DNA from: CADEEN01 sp963751775
GTDB lineage: Bacteria > Pseudomonadota > Gammaproteobacteria > Burkholderiales > Burkholderiaceae_C
Assembly: GCA_963751775.1 (NCBI GenBank)
Contig: CAVVVW010000019.1
Span: 248,001 to 312,000, forward strand
Direction of reading: 5' to 3'
Length of the DNA: 64,000 bases
Shown one piece after another: positions 22,699 to 31,325 of the stretch. Under the pieces are notes generated by a model. That model searched no databases and was not told the DNA's origin. It saw only the letters and a list, made by a program, of their open reading frames with translations. The translations under genes and the position numbers were made by a program. The first letter of the stretch is position 1. Every line of letters starts with the position of its first letter.

Positions 22699-24243
22699 TC
22701 AGCCCTGGGCAGACACCCGCTCGGCCTTGCTGTGGAGCTTGTTCAACGCTGCAAGGTAGGCCTTGGCCGACGCGACGACGATGTCGGGATCCGCGCCCAC
22801 GCCGTTGACGATGCGCCCGCCTTGCTGCAGCCGCACCGTCACTTCACCCTGCGACTCCGTGCTGCCGCTGGTGATGGCATTGACCGAATAGAGCAGCAAC
22901 TCGGCGCCACTCCCCACTTTGGACTCGATCGCCTTCAAGCTGGCGTCGACCGGGCCGTTGCCGTCGCTTTCGGCGTGGCACTCGACATCTCCGATCGCAA
23001 ACGCAACACGCGCGTGCGGCCGCTCGCCTGTTTCGGAGCGCTGCGCCAGCGCCAGCAGCCGGTAGTGTTCCCGCTCGTGCGTCACGCTTTCGTCGCCAAC
23101 CAGGGCGATGATGTCCTCGTCGAAGATGTCGCTCTTGCGGTCGGCAAGTTCCTTGAACTTGGCGAACGCGGCATTGATGTCGGCCTCGGCCTCGAACTGG
23201 ATACCAAGTTCCTGCAGCCGCTGCTTGAACGCGTTGCGGCCCGACAGCTTGCCGAGCACGATCTTGTTCGCGCTCCAGCCCACGTCTTCGGCACGCATGA
23301 TCTCGTAGGTGTTGCGCGCCTTCAGCACGCCATCCTGGTGAATGCCAGAGGCATGCGCGAAGGCGTTCGCGCCCACCACCGCCTTGTTCGGCTGCACGAC
23401 GAAGCCCGTCGTCTGGCTGACCAGGCGCGAGGCGGCAACGATTTGCGTGGTATCGATTCCGAGCTCGAGTCCGAAGTAGTCGCGCCGGGTCTTCACCGCC
23501 ATGACCACCTCCTCGAGCGAGCAATTGCCCGCACGCTCGCCCAGCCCATTGATCGTGCATTCGACCTGGCGCGCACCGCCCAGCATGACGCCGGCCAGTG
23601 AATTTGCCACCGCCATGCCGAGGTCGTTGTGGCAGTGCACCGACCAGACGGCCTTGTCCGAGTTCGGCACCCGTTCGCGCAGCGAGCGGATGAACTCGCC
23701 GTACAGCTCGGGCACGGCATAGCCGACGGTGTCGGGGATGTTGATCGTGCGCGCACCTTCGGCGATGACGGCCTCGAGAACCCGGCAGAGAAAGTCAGGC
23801 TCGGACCGATAACCGTCCTCGGGCGAGAACTCGATGTCTTCATTCAGGTTGCGCGCGAAGCGCACCGCGAGCTTGGCCTGCTCGAAGACCTGCTCCGGCG
23901 TCATGCGCAGCTTCTTCTCCATGTGCAGCGGCGAGGTGGCGATGAAGGTGTGGATGCGCGAGCGCGCCGCACCGTGCAGGGCCTCGGCGGCACGTGCGAT
24001 GTCGCGGTCGTTCGCACGCGCCAGCGAACACACGGTCGAGTCCTTGATGGCGGCAGCGATCGCCCTCACCGCGTCGAAGTCGCCGTTGCTGGAGGCCGCA
24101 AAACCGGCTTCGATCACGTCCACGCGCAGGCGCTCGAGCTGACGCGCGATGCGCAGCTTTTCGTCCTTCGTCATCGAGGCGCCGGGTGACTGTTCGCCGT
24201 CGCGCAAGGTGGTGTCGAAGATGATCAGTTTGTCGATGCTCAT
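22699..24243 (-). CDS. leuA: 2-isopropylmalate synthase LeuA
   Basis: First committed step of leucine synthesis: acetyl-CoA plus 2-oxoisovalerate gives 2-isopropylmalate. The start MSIDKLIIFDTTLRDGEQSP at 24243 places the catalytic FDTTLRDGEQSPG at the N-terminus. The metal-binding VHCHNDLGMAVANSLAG and GLGERAGNCSLEEVVMA follow. The C-terminal leucine-binding regulatory domain covers about 390-514 (HARVAFAIGDVECHAESDG), so feedback inhibition is expected. It is 514 residues and unbroken. It is preceded by a leucine-rich leader peptide and a terminator hairpin (24270-24390), so attenuation is likely. It lies downstream of pssA and ilvC. Confidence 0.97.
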   Translation of the reverse strand: MSIDKLIIFDTTLRDGEQSPGASMTKDEKLRIARQLERLRVDVIEAGFAASSNGDFDAVRAIAAAIKDSTVCSLARANDRDIARAAEALHGAARSRIHTFIATSPLHMEKKLRMTPEQVFEQAKLAVRFARNLNEDIEFSPEDGYRSEPDFLCRVLEAVIAEGARTINIPDTVGYAVPELYGEFIRSLRERVPNSDKAVWSVHCHNDLGMAVANSLAGVMLGGARQVECTINGLGERAGNCSLEEVVMAVKTRRDYFGLELGIDTTQIVAASRLVSQTTGFVVQPNKAVVGANAFAHASGIHQDGVLKARNTYEIMRAEDVGWSANKIVLGKLSGRNAFKQRLQELGIQFEAEADINAAFAKFKELADRKSDIFDEDIIALVGDESVTHEREHYRLLALAQRSETGERPHARVAFAIGDVECHAESDGNGPVDASLKAIESKVGSGAELLLYSVNAITSGSTESQGEVTVRLQQGGRIVNGVGADPDIVVASAKAYLAALNKLHSKAERVSAQG

Positions 24244-24269
24244 GATCTGGCTTTCGTGGGGCAGCAATG

Positions 24270-24302
24270 AAAAAAGCCCGCTGGCTGCAAAGCTCGCGGG
24301 CT
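24270..24302 (-). terminator. Attenuator-type terminator upstream of leuA
   Basis: Stem AGCCCGC/GCGGGCT (7 perfect pairs, 14-nt loop) followed on the minus strand by a run of T, ending 27 bp before the leuA ATG and starting 31 nt after the stop of a leucine-rich leader peptide. A strong terminator inside the 5-prime leader is the expected layout for transcription attenuation. Confidence 0.75.
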
Positions 24303-24333
24303 GTCGATGGCAAGAATTCGGAAACGCAATCGA

Positions 24334-24390
24334 TCAGCGCGCGGGCAGCACTCCTAGCAGTAGCGGCAGCGGGCGGCGGCGGATCGACAT
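24334..24390 (-). CDS. leu operon leader peptide (LeuL-like)
   Basis: Eighteen-residue open reading frame MSIRRRPLPLLLGVLPAR ending in TGA, between pssA and leuA. Five of 18 codons are leucine, two of them CTA, otherwise avoided in this GC-rich DNA. The cluster L-P-LLL-G-V-L sits just before a terminator hairpin, the hallmark of ribosome-mediated attenuation: with scarce leucyl-tRNA the ribosome stalls and the terminator does not form. An in-frame ATG at 24396 would add two residues. No obvious Shine-Dalgarno is seen, a weakness of the call. A TTCACA/TACATT pair with a 16-bp gap just upstream could be a promoter. Confidence 0.7.
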   Translation of the reverse strand: MSIRRRPLPLLLGVLPAR

Positions 24391-24414
24391 GGCCATGAAT
24401 GTAGCACGTGGCCG

Positions 24415-25251
24415 TCAGTTGTGAAGGCCGACCTCGTCCGGGTCGTCGGTCGAGGTGGCAATCACGCTGGCTGGCCTGCCCTTGGCCTTGTTGTACAGGT
24501 AGACGACGTAGCCTGAAGCGCCATACAGGCAGAACAGGGCAAACAATACGATCGGCGGATCGATGTTGATCACGGCGATCACGAGCACGATCGCAACGAT
24601 GACGGCAAACGGCACCGTGCGGCGACCGCCAACGGCCTTGAAGCTATAGAACGGTGCAATGGTGACCATCGACAACCCAGCGTACAGCGTGACGGCGAAA
24701 GCCGTCCACGCCAGCCAGTCGACCTTCGCGACATGCTTGAAGCCGGCATCGTCCATCACCCAGATCAAGCCCATCACCAGCGCCGCCGCCGCAGGGCTGG
24801 GCAGGCCCTGGAAGAACCGCTTGTCGACGACGTGGATATTGACATTGAAGCGCGCCAGCCGCAGCGCCGCGGCAGCGCAGTAGACGAAGGCCGCCAGCCA
24901 GCCAAACCGGCCCAGTCCCTGCAACGCCCAGATGTAGACGATCAAGGCCGGCGCGAGGCCGAAACTGACCATGTCGCACAGACTGTCCATCTGCTCGCCG
25001 AACGCGCTCTGCGTGTGCGTCATTCGTGCCACGCGTCCGTCCAGGCTGTCCAGCACGGCAGCGCAGAAGATGCCAAGCGCCGCCGCCTCGAAGCGGCCGT
25101 TGATGGCCACCACGATGGCATAGAAAGCGGCAAACAGTGCGGCCAGCGAGATCGCGTTGGGCAGGATATACAGACCCTTGCGCCGCGGCCGCAGCGACGC
25201 TTCGGCCACCTGGGTCGAATCGGCGAACGCTTCGTGCGAATCGTCGGTCAT
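24415..25251 (-). CDS. pssA: CDP-diacylglycerol-serine O-phosphatidyltransferase PssA
   Basis: Integral membrane enzyme that makes phosphatidylserine, the precursor of phosphatidylethanolamine. The CDP-alcohol phosphotransferase motif D-x2-DG-x2-AR-x8-G-x3-D-x3-D is complete in DSLDGRVARMTHTQSAFGEQ and the following MDSLCDM (about residues 68-94). At least six hydrophobic segments follow. It is 278 residues and unbroken. It lies 18 bp after ilvC, so it is probably cotranscribed with the ilv genes. The decarboxylase gene psd, often found between ilvC and pssA in Burkholderiales, is absent here. Confidence 0.94.
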   Translation of the reverse strand: MTDDSHEAFADSTQVAEASLRPRRKGLYILPNAISLAALFAAFYAIVVAINGRFEAAALGIFCAAVLDSLDGRVARMTHTQSAFGEQMDSLCDMVSFGLAPALIVYIWALQGLGRFGWLAAFVYCAAAALRLARFNVNIHVVDKRFFQGLPSPAAAALVMGLIWVMDDAGFKHVAKVDWLAWTAFAVTLYAGLSMVTIAPFYSFKAVGGRRTVPFAVIVAIVLVIAVINIDPPIVLFALFCLYGASGYVVYLYNKAKGRPASVIATSTDDPDEVGLHN

Positions 25252-25269
25252 GGCCGCGAGGATAGCGCC

Positions 25270-26286
25270 TCAGTTGCGGCTCTTGTCAACCAGCTTGTTG
25301 GCCTTGATCCAGGGCATCATCGCGCGCAGCTTCTCGCCGACCACTTCGATCTGGTGCTCCGCCATCAGGCGGCGGCGCGACAGCAGCGTCGGCGCGCCAG
25401 CGCGGTTCTCGAGGATGAAGCTCTTGGCGTACTCGCCGGTCTGGATGTCGCTCAGCACCCGGCGCATGATGTTCTTCGTCTCCTCGCTGACGATCTTCGG
25501 CCCGGTCACGTATTCGCCGTACTCCGCGTTGTTCGAGATCGAGTAGTTCATGTTGGCGATGCCGCCCTCGTAGATCAGGTCGACGATCAGCTTCAATTCG
25601 TGCAGGCACTCGAAATAGGCCATCTCGGGTGCGTACCCGGCTTCGACCAGGGTCTCGAAGCCGGCCTTGATCAACTCCACCGTGCCGCCGCACAACACGG
25701 CCTGTTCGCCGAACAGGTCGGTCTCGGTCTCCTCGCGGAAGTTGGTTTCGATGATGCCGGCCTTGCCGCCGCCGTTGGCCGCCGCGTAGGACAACGCCAG
25801 GTCGCGCGCCTTGCCGCTCTTGTCGGCATGCACGGCAATCAGGTGCGGCACGCCGCCGCCCTGGGTGTAGGTATTGCGCACGGTATGGCCGGGGGCCTTC
25901 GGTGCCACCATCCACACGTCGAGATCCTCGCGCGGCACCACCTGGCCGTAGTGCACGTTGAAGCCATGCGCAAAAGCCAGCGATGCGCCCTGCTTGATGT
26001 TGGGCGCAATGTCGTTGGCATACACCGCTGCGATCTGTTCGTCGGGCAGCAGCACCATGACCACGTCGGCGCTCTTCACCGCCGTCGCCACTTCGGCCAC
26101 CTTCAGGCCGGCCTTCTCGACCTTGGCCCAGGATGCGCCGCCACGGCGCAGGCCGACCGTGACCTTGACGCCGCTGTCGTTCAGGTTCTGCGCATGGGCG
26201 TGGCCCTGCGAACCGTAGCCGATGATGGCCACCTGCTTGCCCTTGATCAGGCTGAGGTCGGCGTCCTTGTCGTAATAGACCTTCAT
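25270..26286 (-). CDS. ilvC: Ketol-acid reductoisomerase IlvC (class I)
   Basis: Second common step of isoleucine and valine synthesis: isomerises and reduces acetohydroxy acids with NADPH and magnesium. The nucleotide-binding VAIIGYGSQGHAHAQNLNDS is near the N-terminus, FAHGFNVHYG holds a catalytic histidine, and the metal ligands are in NFREETETDLFGEQ and YFECLHELKLIVDLIYE. The 338-residue length is typical of class I. It is unbroken and lies 46 bp after ilvH. Confidence 0.98.
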   Translation of the reverse strand: MKVYYDKDADLSLIKGKQVAIIGYGSQGHAHAQNLNDSGVKVTVGLRRGGASWAKVEKAGLKVAEVATAVKSADVVMVLLPDEQIAAVYANDIAPNIKQGASLAFAHGFNVHYGQVVPREDLDVWMVAPKAPGHTVRNTYTQGGGVPHLIAVHADKSGKARDLALSYAAANGGGKAGIIETNFREETETDLFGEQAVLCGGTVELIKAGFETLVEAGYAPEMAYFECLHELKLIVDLIYEGGIANMNYSISNNAEYGEYVTGPKIVSEETKNIMRRVLSDIQTGEYAKSFILENRAGAPTLLSRRRLMAEHQIEVVGEKLRAMMPWIKANKLVDKSRN

Positions 26287-26332
26287 TTGCTTTCTCCGTA
26301 AAAGACCTTGAAGGGCCCGGCAAGGGCCCGCT

Positions 26333-26824
26333 TCACACTCTCAATATTCTTTCGCCGCGGCCAATGCCGCTGGCGCCGGTGCGCACGGTTTCCAGGATCG
26401 CGGCGCGATCGATGGCCACCAGGAAGGCATCGAGCTTGGTGCCGTCACCGGTCAGCTCGATGGTGTAGCTCTTCTCGGTGACGTCGATCACACGGCCGCG
26501 GAAGATGTCGGCCATGCGCGCCATCTCGTCGCGCTCCTTGCCGACTGCGCGCACCTTCACCAGCATCAACTCGCGCTCGGTGAAACTGCCTTCCGTCAGG
26601 TCGACCACTTTCACGACCTCGATCAGGCGATTCAGGTGCTTCGTGATCTGCTCGATGACCTCATCGCTGCCGGTGGTGACGATGGTCATGCGCGACAGCG
26701 ACGCGTCCTCGGTCGGCGCCACGGTCAGGCTCTCGATGTTGTAGCCGCGGGCGGAAAACAGCCCCACCACGCGCGAGAGGGCGCCTGGCTCGTTTTCGAG
26801 CAGCAACGCAATGATGTGTTTCAT
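26333..26824 (-). CDS. ilvH: Acetolactate synthase small (regulatory) subunit IlvH
   Basis: Regulatory subunit that confers valine feedback on acetolactate synthase. The N-terminal ACT domain begins MKHIIALLLENEPGALSRVV, with SARGYNIESLTVAPTED; the C-terminal half contains FTERELMLVKVRAVGKERDE. It has 163 residues. The start at 26824 matches the family; the longer open frame upstream is not conserved. It follows ilvB by about 159 bp. Confidence 0.96.
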   Translation of the reverse strand: MKHIIALLLENEPGALSRVVGLFSARGYNIESLTVAPTEDASLSRMTIVTTGSDEVIEQITKHLNRLIEVVKVVDLTEGSFTERELMLVKVRAVGKERDEMARMADIFRGRVIDVTEKSYTIELTGDGTKLDAFLVAIDRAAILETVRTGASGIGRGERILRV

Positions 26825-26983
26825 GGGGTTCGTCCTTGCGCGCTCTTCACAAGTGCCGACGGTGATCGGCGTTGTTTGGCCACGCGGTTCGATTGAGAGA
26901 AAGTTCTTCTGGCGGTAGAGCGGTTGCGGCCCGGGCCGCGAGCAGCGCGGTAACGCCACCCACAACCCGCGCCTGAGCCGGCG

Positions 26984-28765
26984 CTACAGATCCTCGGAGC
27001 CCAACAACATCTCCGTGATGCCCTGTCCGGCCTTGACCATGGGCCATACGTTTTCGGTCGGATCGGTGCGGATGTCGAGAAACACCGTGCGGTCCTTGAG
27101 CCGGATCGCCTCGCGCAACGCCGGCTCCACGTCGCGCGGCTTCTCGACCAGCAGGCCGACATGGCCGTAGGCCTCGGCAAGCTTGACGAAATCAGGCAGA
27201 GCGTCCATGTAGCTGTGCGAGTAACGGCCCGCGTAGTCGATCTCCTGCCACTGCCGCACCATGCCCAGGTAGCGATTGTTCAGCGACACGATCTTCACTG
27301 GCGTCTTGTATTGCTGGCAGGTCGAGAGTTCCTGGATGCACATCTGGATCGAGCCTTCGCCGGTGATGCAGAACACATCCGAATCGGGCCTCGCCAGCTT
27401 GATGCCCATCGCGTACGGCAGGCCCACCCCCATCGTGCCAAGGCCGCCGGAGTTGATCCAGCGCCGCGGTTGCTCGAAGCGGTAGTACTGCGCCGCCCAC
27501 ATCTGGTGCTGACCGACATCGCTGGTGACGTAGGTGTCGCGATCCTTGGTCAACTTCCACAGCGCGTCGACCACCATCTGCGGCTTGATGACCTCGTCGC
27601 TGGTCTTGTAGAGCAGGCAGTCGCGCTTGCGCCATTCGTTGACTTGTGCCCACCATGCGTTGAGCGCCGTCTTGTCGGGTTTGGCCTGAGCCTCCTTGAT
27701 CTGGGCGATCAGTTCCTGCAGCACGTCCTTGACATCGCCGACGATGGGAATGTCGACCTTGACGCGCTTGGAAATGCTCGACGGGTCGATGTCGACGTGG
27801 ATGATCTTGCGTTCGACGGACGCAAAGTGCTTCGGATTGCCGATCACTCGGTCATCGAAGCGCGCACCGACCGCCAGCAGCACGTCGCAGTGCTGCATGG
27901 TCATGTTCGCTTCATAGGTGCCATGCATGCCCAGCATGCCCAGGAACTGCGGATCGCTGGCGGCGATCGCGCCCAGCCCCATCAGGGTGTTGGTGCAGGG
28001 ATAGCCGAGCAGATGCACCAATTCGCGCAATTCGGCCGAGGCCTCGCCCAGAATCACACCCCCGCCCGTGTAGATGTACGGCCGCTTGGCCGCCAGCAGC
28101 AACTGCACTGCCTTGCGGATCTGCCCGCCGTGCCCCTTCTTCACCGGGTTGTACGAGCGCATCTCAACGCGCTCGGGGTAGTGGAACGGCGCGGTCTTCA
28201 GCGAGACATCCTTGGGCACGTCGACGACGACCGGGCCGGGCCGGCCGGTGCGCGCGATGTGAAACGCCTTCTTGATCGTCAATGCGAGGTCGCGCACGTC
28301 CTTGACCAGGAAGTTGTGTTTCACGACCGGCCGCGTGATGCCGACGGTGTCGCACTCCTGGAACGCATCCAGCCCGATCGCCGGCGTCGGCACCTGGCCG
28401 CTGATGATGACCATCGGGATCGAGTCCATGTACGCAGTGGCGATGCCGGTAACGGCATTGGTCACCCCCGGGCCGGAGGTGACCAGCGCCACCCCGACGT
28501 CACCGGTGGCGCGCGCATAGCCGTCGGCGGCATGGACGGCGGCCTGCTCATGGCGCACCAGCACATGCTTGATCGTCTCCTGCTTGTACAGGGCGTCGTA
28601 GATGTAGAGCACCGCGCCGCCGGGATAGCCCCACAGGTACTTGACACCTTCGGCCTGCAGGCAGCGAACGAGAATTTCGGAGCCGTTGGGCTCACGAGAC
28701 GGTGTGGAGGGAGAAGAAGGCTGTGCCGATGCGGCACGCTTGACTTCCGCGGCAGACATGTCCAT
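26984..28765 (-). CDS. ilvB: Acetolactate synthase large (catalytic) subunit
   Basis: Thiamine diphosphate enzyme that joins two pyruvates, or pyruvate and 2-oxobutyrate, in valine/isoleucine synthesis. The catalytic glutamate is in VLVRHEQAAVHAADGYARA, the FAD region is central (GMLGMHGTYEANMTMQHCDV), and the ThDP/Mg motif GEGSIQMCIQELSTC...NN is near residue 465. It has 593 residues with a 30-residue Ala/Ser/Pro-rich N-terminal extension. It is unbroken. It is divergent from the sigma factor gene across about 220 bp and heads ilvB-ilvH-ilvC-pssA. The symbol could equally be ilvI. Confidence 0.97.
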   Translation of the reverse strand: MDMSAAEVKRAASAQPSSPSTPSREPNGSEILVRCLQAEGVKYLWGYPGGAVLYIYDALYKQETIKHVLVRHEQAAVHAADGYARATGDVGVALVTSGPGVTNAVTGIATAYMDSIPMVIISGQVPTPAIGLDAFQECDTVGITRPVVKHNFLVKDVRDLALTIKKAFHIARTGRPGPVVVDVPKDVSLKTAPFHYPERVEMRSYNPVKKGHGGQIRKAVQLLLAAKRPYIYTGGGVILGEASAELRELVHLLGYPCTNTLMGLGAIAASDPQFLGMLGMHGTYEANMTMQHCDVLLAVGARFDDRVIGNPKHFASVERKIIHVDIDPSSISKRVKVDIPIVGDVKDVLQELIAQIKEAQAKPDKTALNAWWAQVNEWRKRDCLLYKTSDEVIKPQMVVDALWKLTKDRDTYVTSDVGQHQMWAAQYYRFEQPRRWINSGGLGTMGVGLPYAMGIKLARPDSDVFCITGEGSIQMCIQELSTCQQYKTPVKIVSLNNRYLGMVRQWQEIDYAGRYSHSYMDALPDFVKLAEAYGHVGLLVEKPRDVEPALREAIRLKDRTVFLDIRTDPTENVWPMVKAGQGITEMLLGSEDL

Positions 28766-28949
28766 TTCGAACCTTTGTGAATTTCTCTAACGAAAATCCA
28801 TCGGTGTTCCTGCTCGCACCCTCGTGAGGCGGATGTGGAACCTGCGCGGGCAACCATCGGAACCCGGATCGGGCGGCCAATCGAGACCCAAAAATGCGTT
28901 GTGCGAAGCAGCATTATGGCATCGGTCGAGCCGCCTGACGCCGCCGCGT

Positions 28950-28976
28950 CGCACCTGCACGGTGCGATGACATAAT
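28950..28976 (+). promoter_or_regulatory. Possible control element before the sigma factor gene
   Basis: In the 224-bp divergent gap between ilvB and the sigma factor, an inverted repeat CGCACC-N5-GGTGCG (28950-28966) sits 4 bp before a CATAAT hexamer (28971-28976) that could be a -10 box, 14 bp before the start codon. There is no clear -35. No riboswitch or leader peptide was seen in this gap. Confidence 0.3.
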
Positions 28977-28989
28977 CCGCCGCGCTCCC

Positions 28990-29595
28990 ATGCCCGGGGG
29001 CCCCGCGCCCCGCGCAGTTGCCGCCTTGGCCACCGACAAAGAACTCTCAGACTTCCTCAAGAGCGTCGAGAAGCGCGCCTTCAAACGCACCGCCTACACG
29101 GTGCGCAACGACGACGCCGCGCTGGACATCGTGCAGGATTCCATGATTCGGCTGGCCGAGAAGTACGCCGATCGACCGGCAGCCGAGTTGCCGCTGGTCT
29201 TTCAGCGCATCCTGTCCAACGCGACGATGGACTGGTTTCGCCGCCAAAAGGTGCGCAATGCACTGTTTGTCAACCTGTCGGACTTCGAGGGCGCTGATGA
29301 CGAGAGTGGCGATTTCGACCTGCTCGAGTTGCTGGACACGTCCGGCGGCCGGGCGGGCACCGAAAATGCCTCCGAATCGGTCAGCCGGATGCAGATCCTG
29401 CAGCTCATCGACAGTCAGGTTCAAGAATTGCCGGCGCGTCAACGGGAAGCATTCTTGCTACGTTACTGGGAAGAGTTGGATGTCGCGGAGACCGCGTCGG
29501 TCATGGGCTGCTCGGAAGGCAGTGTGAAAACGCACTGTTCGCGGGCGGTTCACGCGCTGGCCAAGGCTCTGCGCGCCAAGGGAGTCACGCTATGA
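28990..29595 (+). CDS. RNA polymerase sigma factor, ECF/RpoE type
   Basis: Sigma-70 family protein of 201 residues. Region 2 spans about residues 25-95 (AFKRTAYTVRNDDAALDIVQ, VFQRILSNATMDWFRRQKVR). Region 4 spans about 140-195 (LPARQREAFLLRYWEELDVA, ASVMGCSEGSVKTHCSRAV), with the helix-turn-helix that reads the -35. An acidic linker (GADDESGDFDLLELLDTSGG) separates them. No classical anti-sigma gene follows; the next genes are DUF3619 and DUF3106 proteins, joined by 4-bp overlaps, which may be its partners. Confidence 0.9.
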   Translation: MPGGPAPRAVAALATDKELSDFLKSVEKRAFKRTAYTVRNDDAALDIVQDSMIRLAEKYADRPAAELPLVFQRILSNATMDWFRRQKVRNALFVNLSDFEGADDESGDFDLLELLDTSGGRAGTENASESVSRMQILQLIDSQVQELPARQREAFLLRYWEELDVAETASVMGCSEGSVKTHCSRAVHALAKALRAKGVTL

Positions 29596-30041
29596 ACGAA
29601 TCACTGCCATCGCACCTGTTACAGCGCAGCGCCGAAGCGGCGCAGGCGCGGCTGGCATTGCGCCTGGCCGCTTCGCTGACCGAGTTCCAGGCCGTGAGCG
29701 ACAGGCCGGACATCGATGCCCGCTTGCGCTTTGCCCGCGAAAAGGCGCTTCACGCCGCACGCCAGGCACGCCTGACCACCGCGCCGGCCGTTGTCAGCAG
29801 CGCGGGCGGCGTCGCTGTCGTCGCTGGCGGGCCAGGCAGGACGCCTTGGTGGTTGCGCCTGGGCTCGCTGGTGCCGCTGGCCGTGTTGCTGGCCGGGCTG
29901 GTGCTGATCGAAAGGCATTACACCCGCTCGCAGATCGAAGCCGCCGCCGAGATCGATGCAGCGATCCTCGCCGACGATCTGCCGCCCGAGGCTTATCGCG
30001 ACCGTGGATTTGTAGAGTTCCTCAAGACCGCTCGGCCGTGA
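29592..30041 (+). CDS. DUF3619 family membrane protein
   Basis: A 149-residue protein with a cytoplasmic-looking N-terminal half (about 1-85, rich in Ala/Arg) and one transmembrane helix (LGSLVPLAVLLAGLVLI, about 91-107), followed by a short periplasmic tail (IEAAAEIDAAILADDLPPEA). The topology resembles small anti-sigma factors. The start overlaps the sigma factor stop by ATGA, and its own stop overlaps the next gene. An anti-sigma role is inferred from layout only. Confidence 0.75.
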   Translation: MNESLPSHLLQRSAEAAQARLALRLAASLTEFQAVSDRPDIDARLRFAREKALHAARQARLTTAPAVVSSAGGVAVVAGGPGRTPWWLRLGSLVPLAVLLAGLVLIERHYTRSQIEAAAEIDAAILADDLPPEAYRDRGFVEFLKTARP

Positions 30042-30788
30042 TCGATCCCGCGCCCGCTGCATACCCGCGCACCGTTCGCCGCCTGTGCCTCGCACTGGTG
30101 CTTGCGTGCGCGGGCGTCGCGGGCAACGTGCACGGCCAGACGCTGGCAGGGCCGGGTCCGGTCGCCTGGTCCAAGTTGAGCCCGGCACAGCGCAGCGTAT
30201 TGACGCCGCTCGAACGTGACTGGAACCGTATTACCCCAGGGCAACAACAGAAGTGGGCCGAACTGGCCAACCGCTTCCCCGCCCTGCCGGCCGACGAGCG
30301 GAGCCGCGTCCAGCAGCGCATTGCCGATTGGTCCCGTCTGACACCGCAGCAGCGCGCGTCAGCGCGGCTGAACTTCCAGGAAGCGCGCCAGCTCAGCCCG
30401 GAGGAACGCCAGCAACAGTGGGATGCCTACCGCGCGCTGCCCACCGACCAGCGCCGCGCACTGGCCGAGCGCGCCGAGCCGGCCGCGCACCGCCGCGGCC
30501 GCCCCTCGCAACGGCGACGCCAGCATCAAGTCGAGCGTCGTAAGGGCGCCGGCGCCGGGACAGGCGCACCCGGTCGGGCCAACGGTGATCCAGCGCGGCT
30601 CCGGCGCCACGACCAACCTGGTCTCCAAGCCGACCACGCCGCCCATGCACCAGCAGACCGGTCTGCCCAAGGTCGCCGCAACGCCGGGCTTCGTCGACAG
30701 TGCCACGTTGCTGCCCAAACGCGGTGCGCAGGGCGCGGCCGCCGCGCACTCGGCATTCGGCGCCAACGACAAGACCAAGGCGCAATGA
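30038..30788 (+). CDS. DUF3106 domain protein, probably periplasmic (one frame break)
   Basis: GTG start; the N-terminus carries a signal-like segment (RLCLALVLACAGVAGNVHGQ). It is followed by a repeat-like DUF3106 region in which W-x-x-L-(S/T)-P-x-(Q/E)-(Q/R) recurs: WSKLSPAQRS, WNRITPGQQQ, WSRLTPQQRA, and RQLSPEERQQQW. An extra base near 30483 shifts the frame; the restored C-terminal part is low-complexity, Ala/Pro/Thr-rich, ending GANDKTKAQ. Restored length is about 249. The RDD gene overlaps by ATGA. Function unknown; the secretion signal and link to the sigma factor suggest an envelope-stress or sensing role. Confidence 0.75.
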
Positions 30789-31325
30789 CGGCTGCGTCGG
30801 CGCAGCCCTCCGATGCACTCGTGACGCCAGGCCTGGTGCGCCGGCTGGCGGCCTTCGTCTATGAAGGTGTGCTGCTGTTTGGCGTGGTCATGATCGCGGG
30901 CTACCTGTACGCCACGCTGACGCAGCAGCGCAATGCGATGCAGGGCCATAGCGGACTGCAAGGCTTCCTGTTCGTCGTCTTGGCGATCTATTTCGTCTGG
31001 TTCTGGAGCCATGGCGGGCAGACCGTGGCGATGAAGGCCTGGCATCTGCGCGTCGTGACGCGTGACGGCCAGCCGCTCGGTCAGGTGCGCGCGATGCTGC
31101 GCTACCTGGCCAGCTGGATCTGGTTTGTGCCGGCCCTGGCCGTGGCCTGGCTGGCCGGCCTGCACAGTGCGGCGCAGATATTCGGCGTCATGGCCGCAGG
31201 CGTCGTCGCCTACGCGCTGCTCGCGCTGATTGCATCCACAGCGCCAGTTCTGGCACGACGCCTTGTGCGGCACCCGCCTCGTCAACTACCGCAAGGCCGC
31301 TCGCCGGGCACAATCCGGCGCATGA
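30785..31325 (+). CDS. RDD family membrane protein (one frame break)
   Basis: The RDD domain begins PGLVRRLAAFVYEGVLLFGV, which has the conserved Arg of the family, and shows three or four transmembrane helices: FGVVMIAGYLYATLT, FLFVVLAIYFVWFWS and IWFVPALAVAWLAG. The conserved QTVAMKAWHLRVVTRDGQPL follows. An extra base near 31230 breaks the frame; restored, it ends DALCGTRLVNYRKAARRAQS at a stop overlapping the dgkA start. Restored length is about 179. The function of the family is unclear; a transport role has been suggested for some members. Confidence 0.8.

Noticed and set aside
24733..26301. Plus-strand frame of about 522 codons over pssA and ilvC
   Set aside because: Antisense shadow of two well recognised enzymes, with no start context or motif.
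28462..28914. Minus-strand frame upstream of ilvB as an ilv leader peptide or extra gene
   Set aside because: It overlaps ilvB in another phase and is not rich in Ile, Val or Leu; no attenuator hairpin follows.
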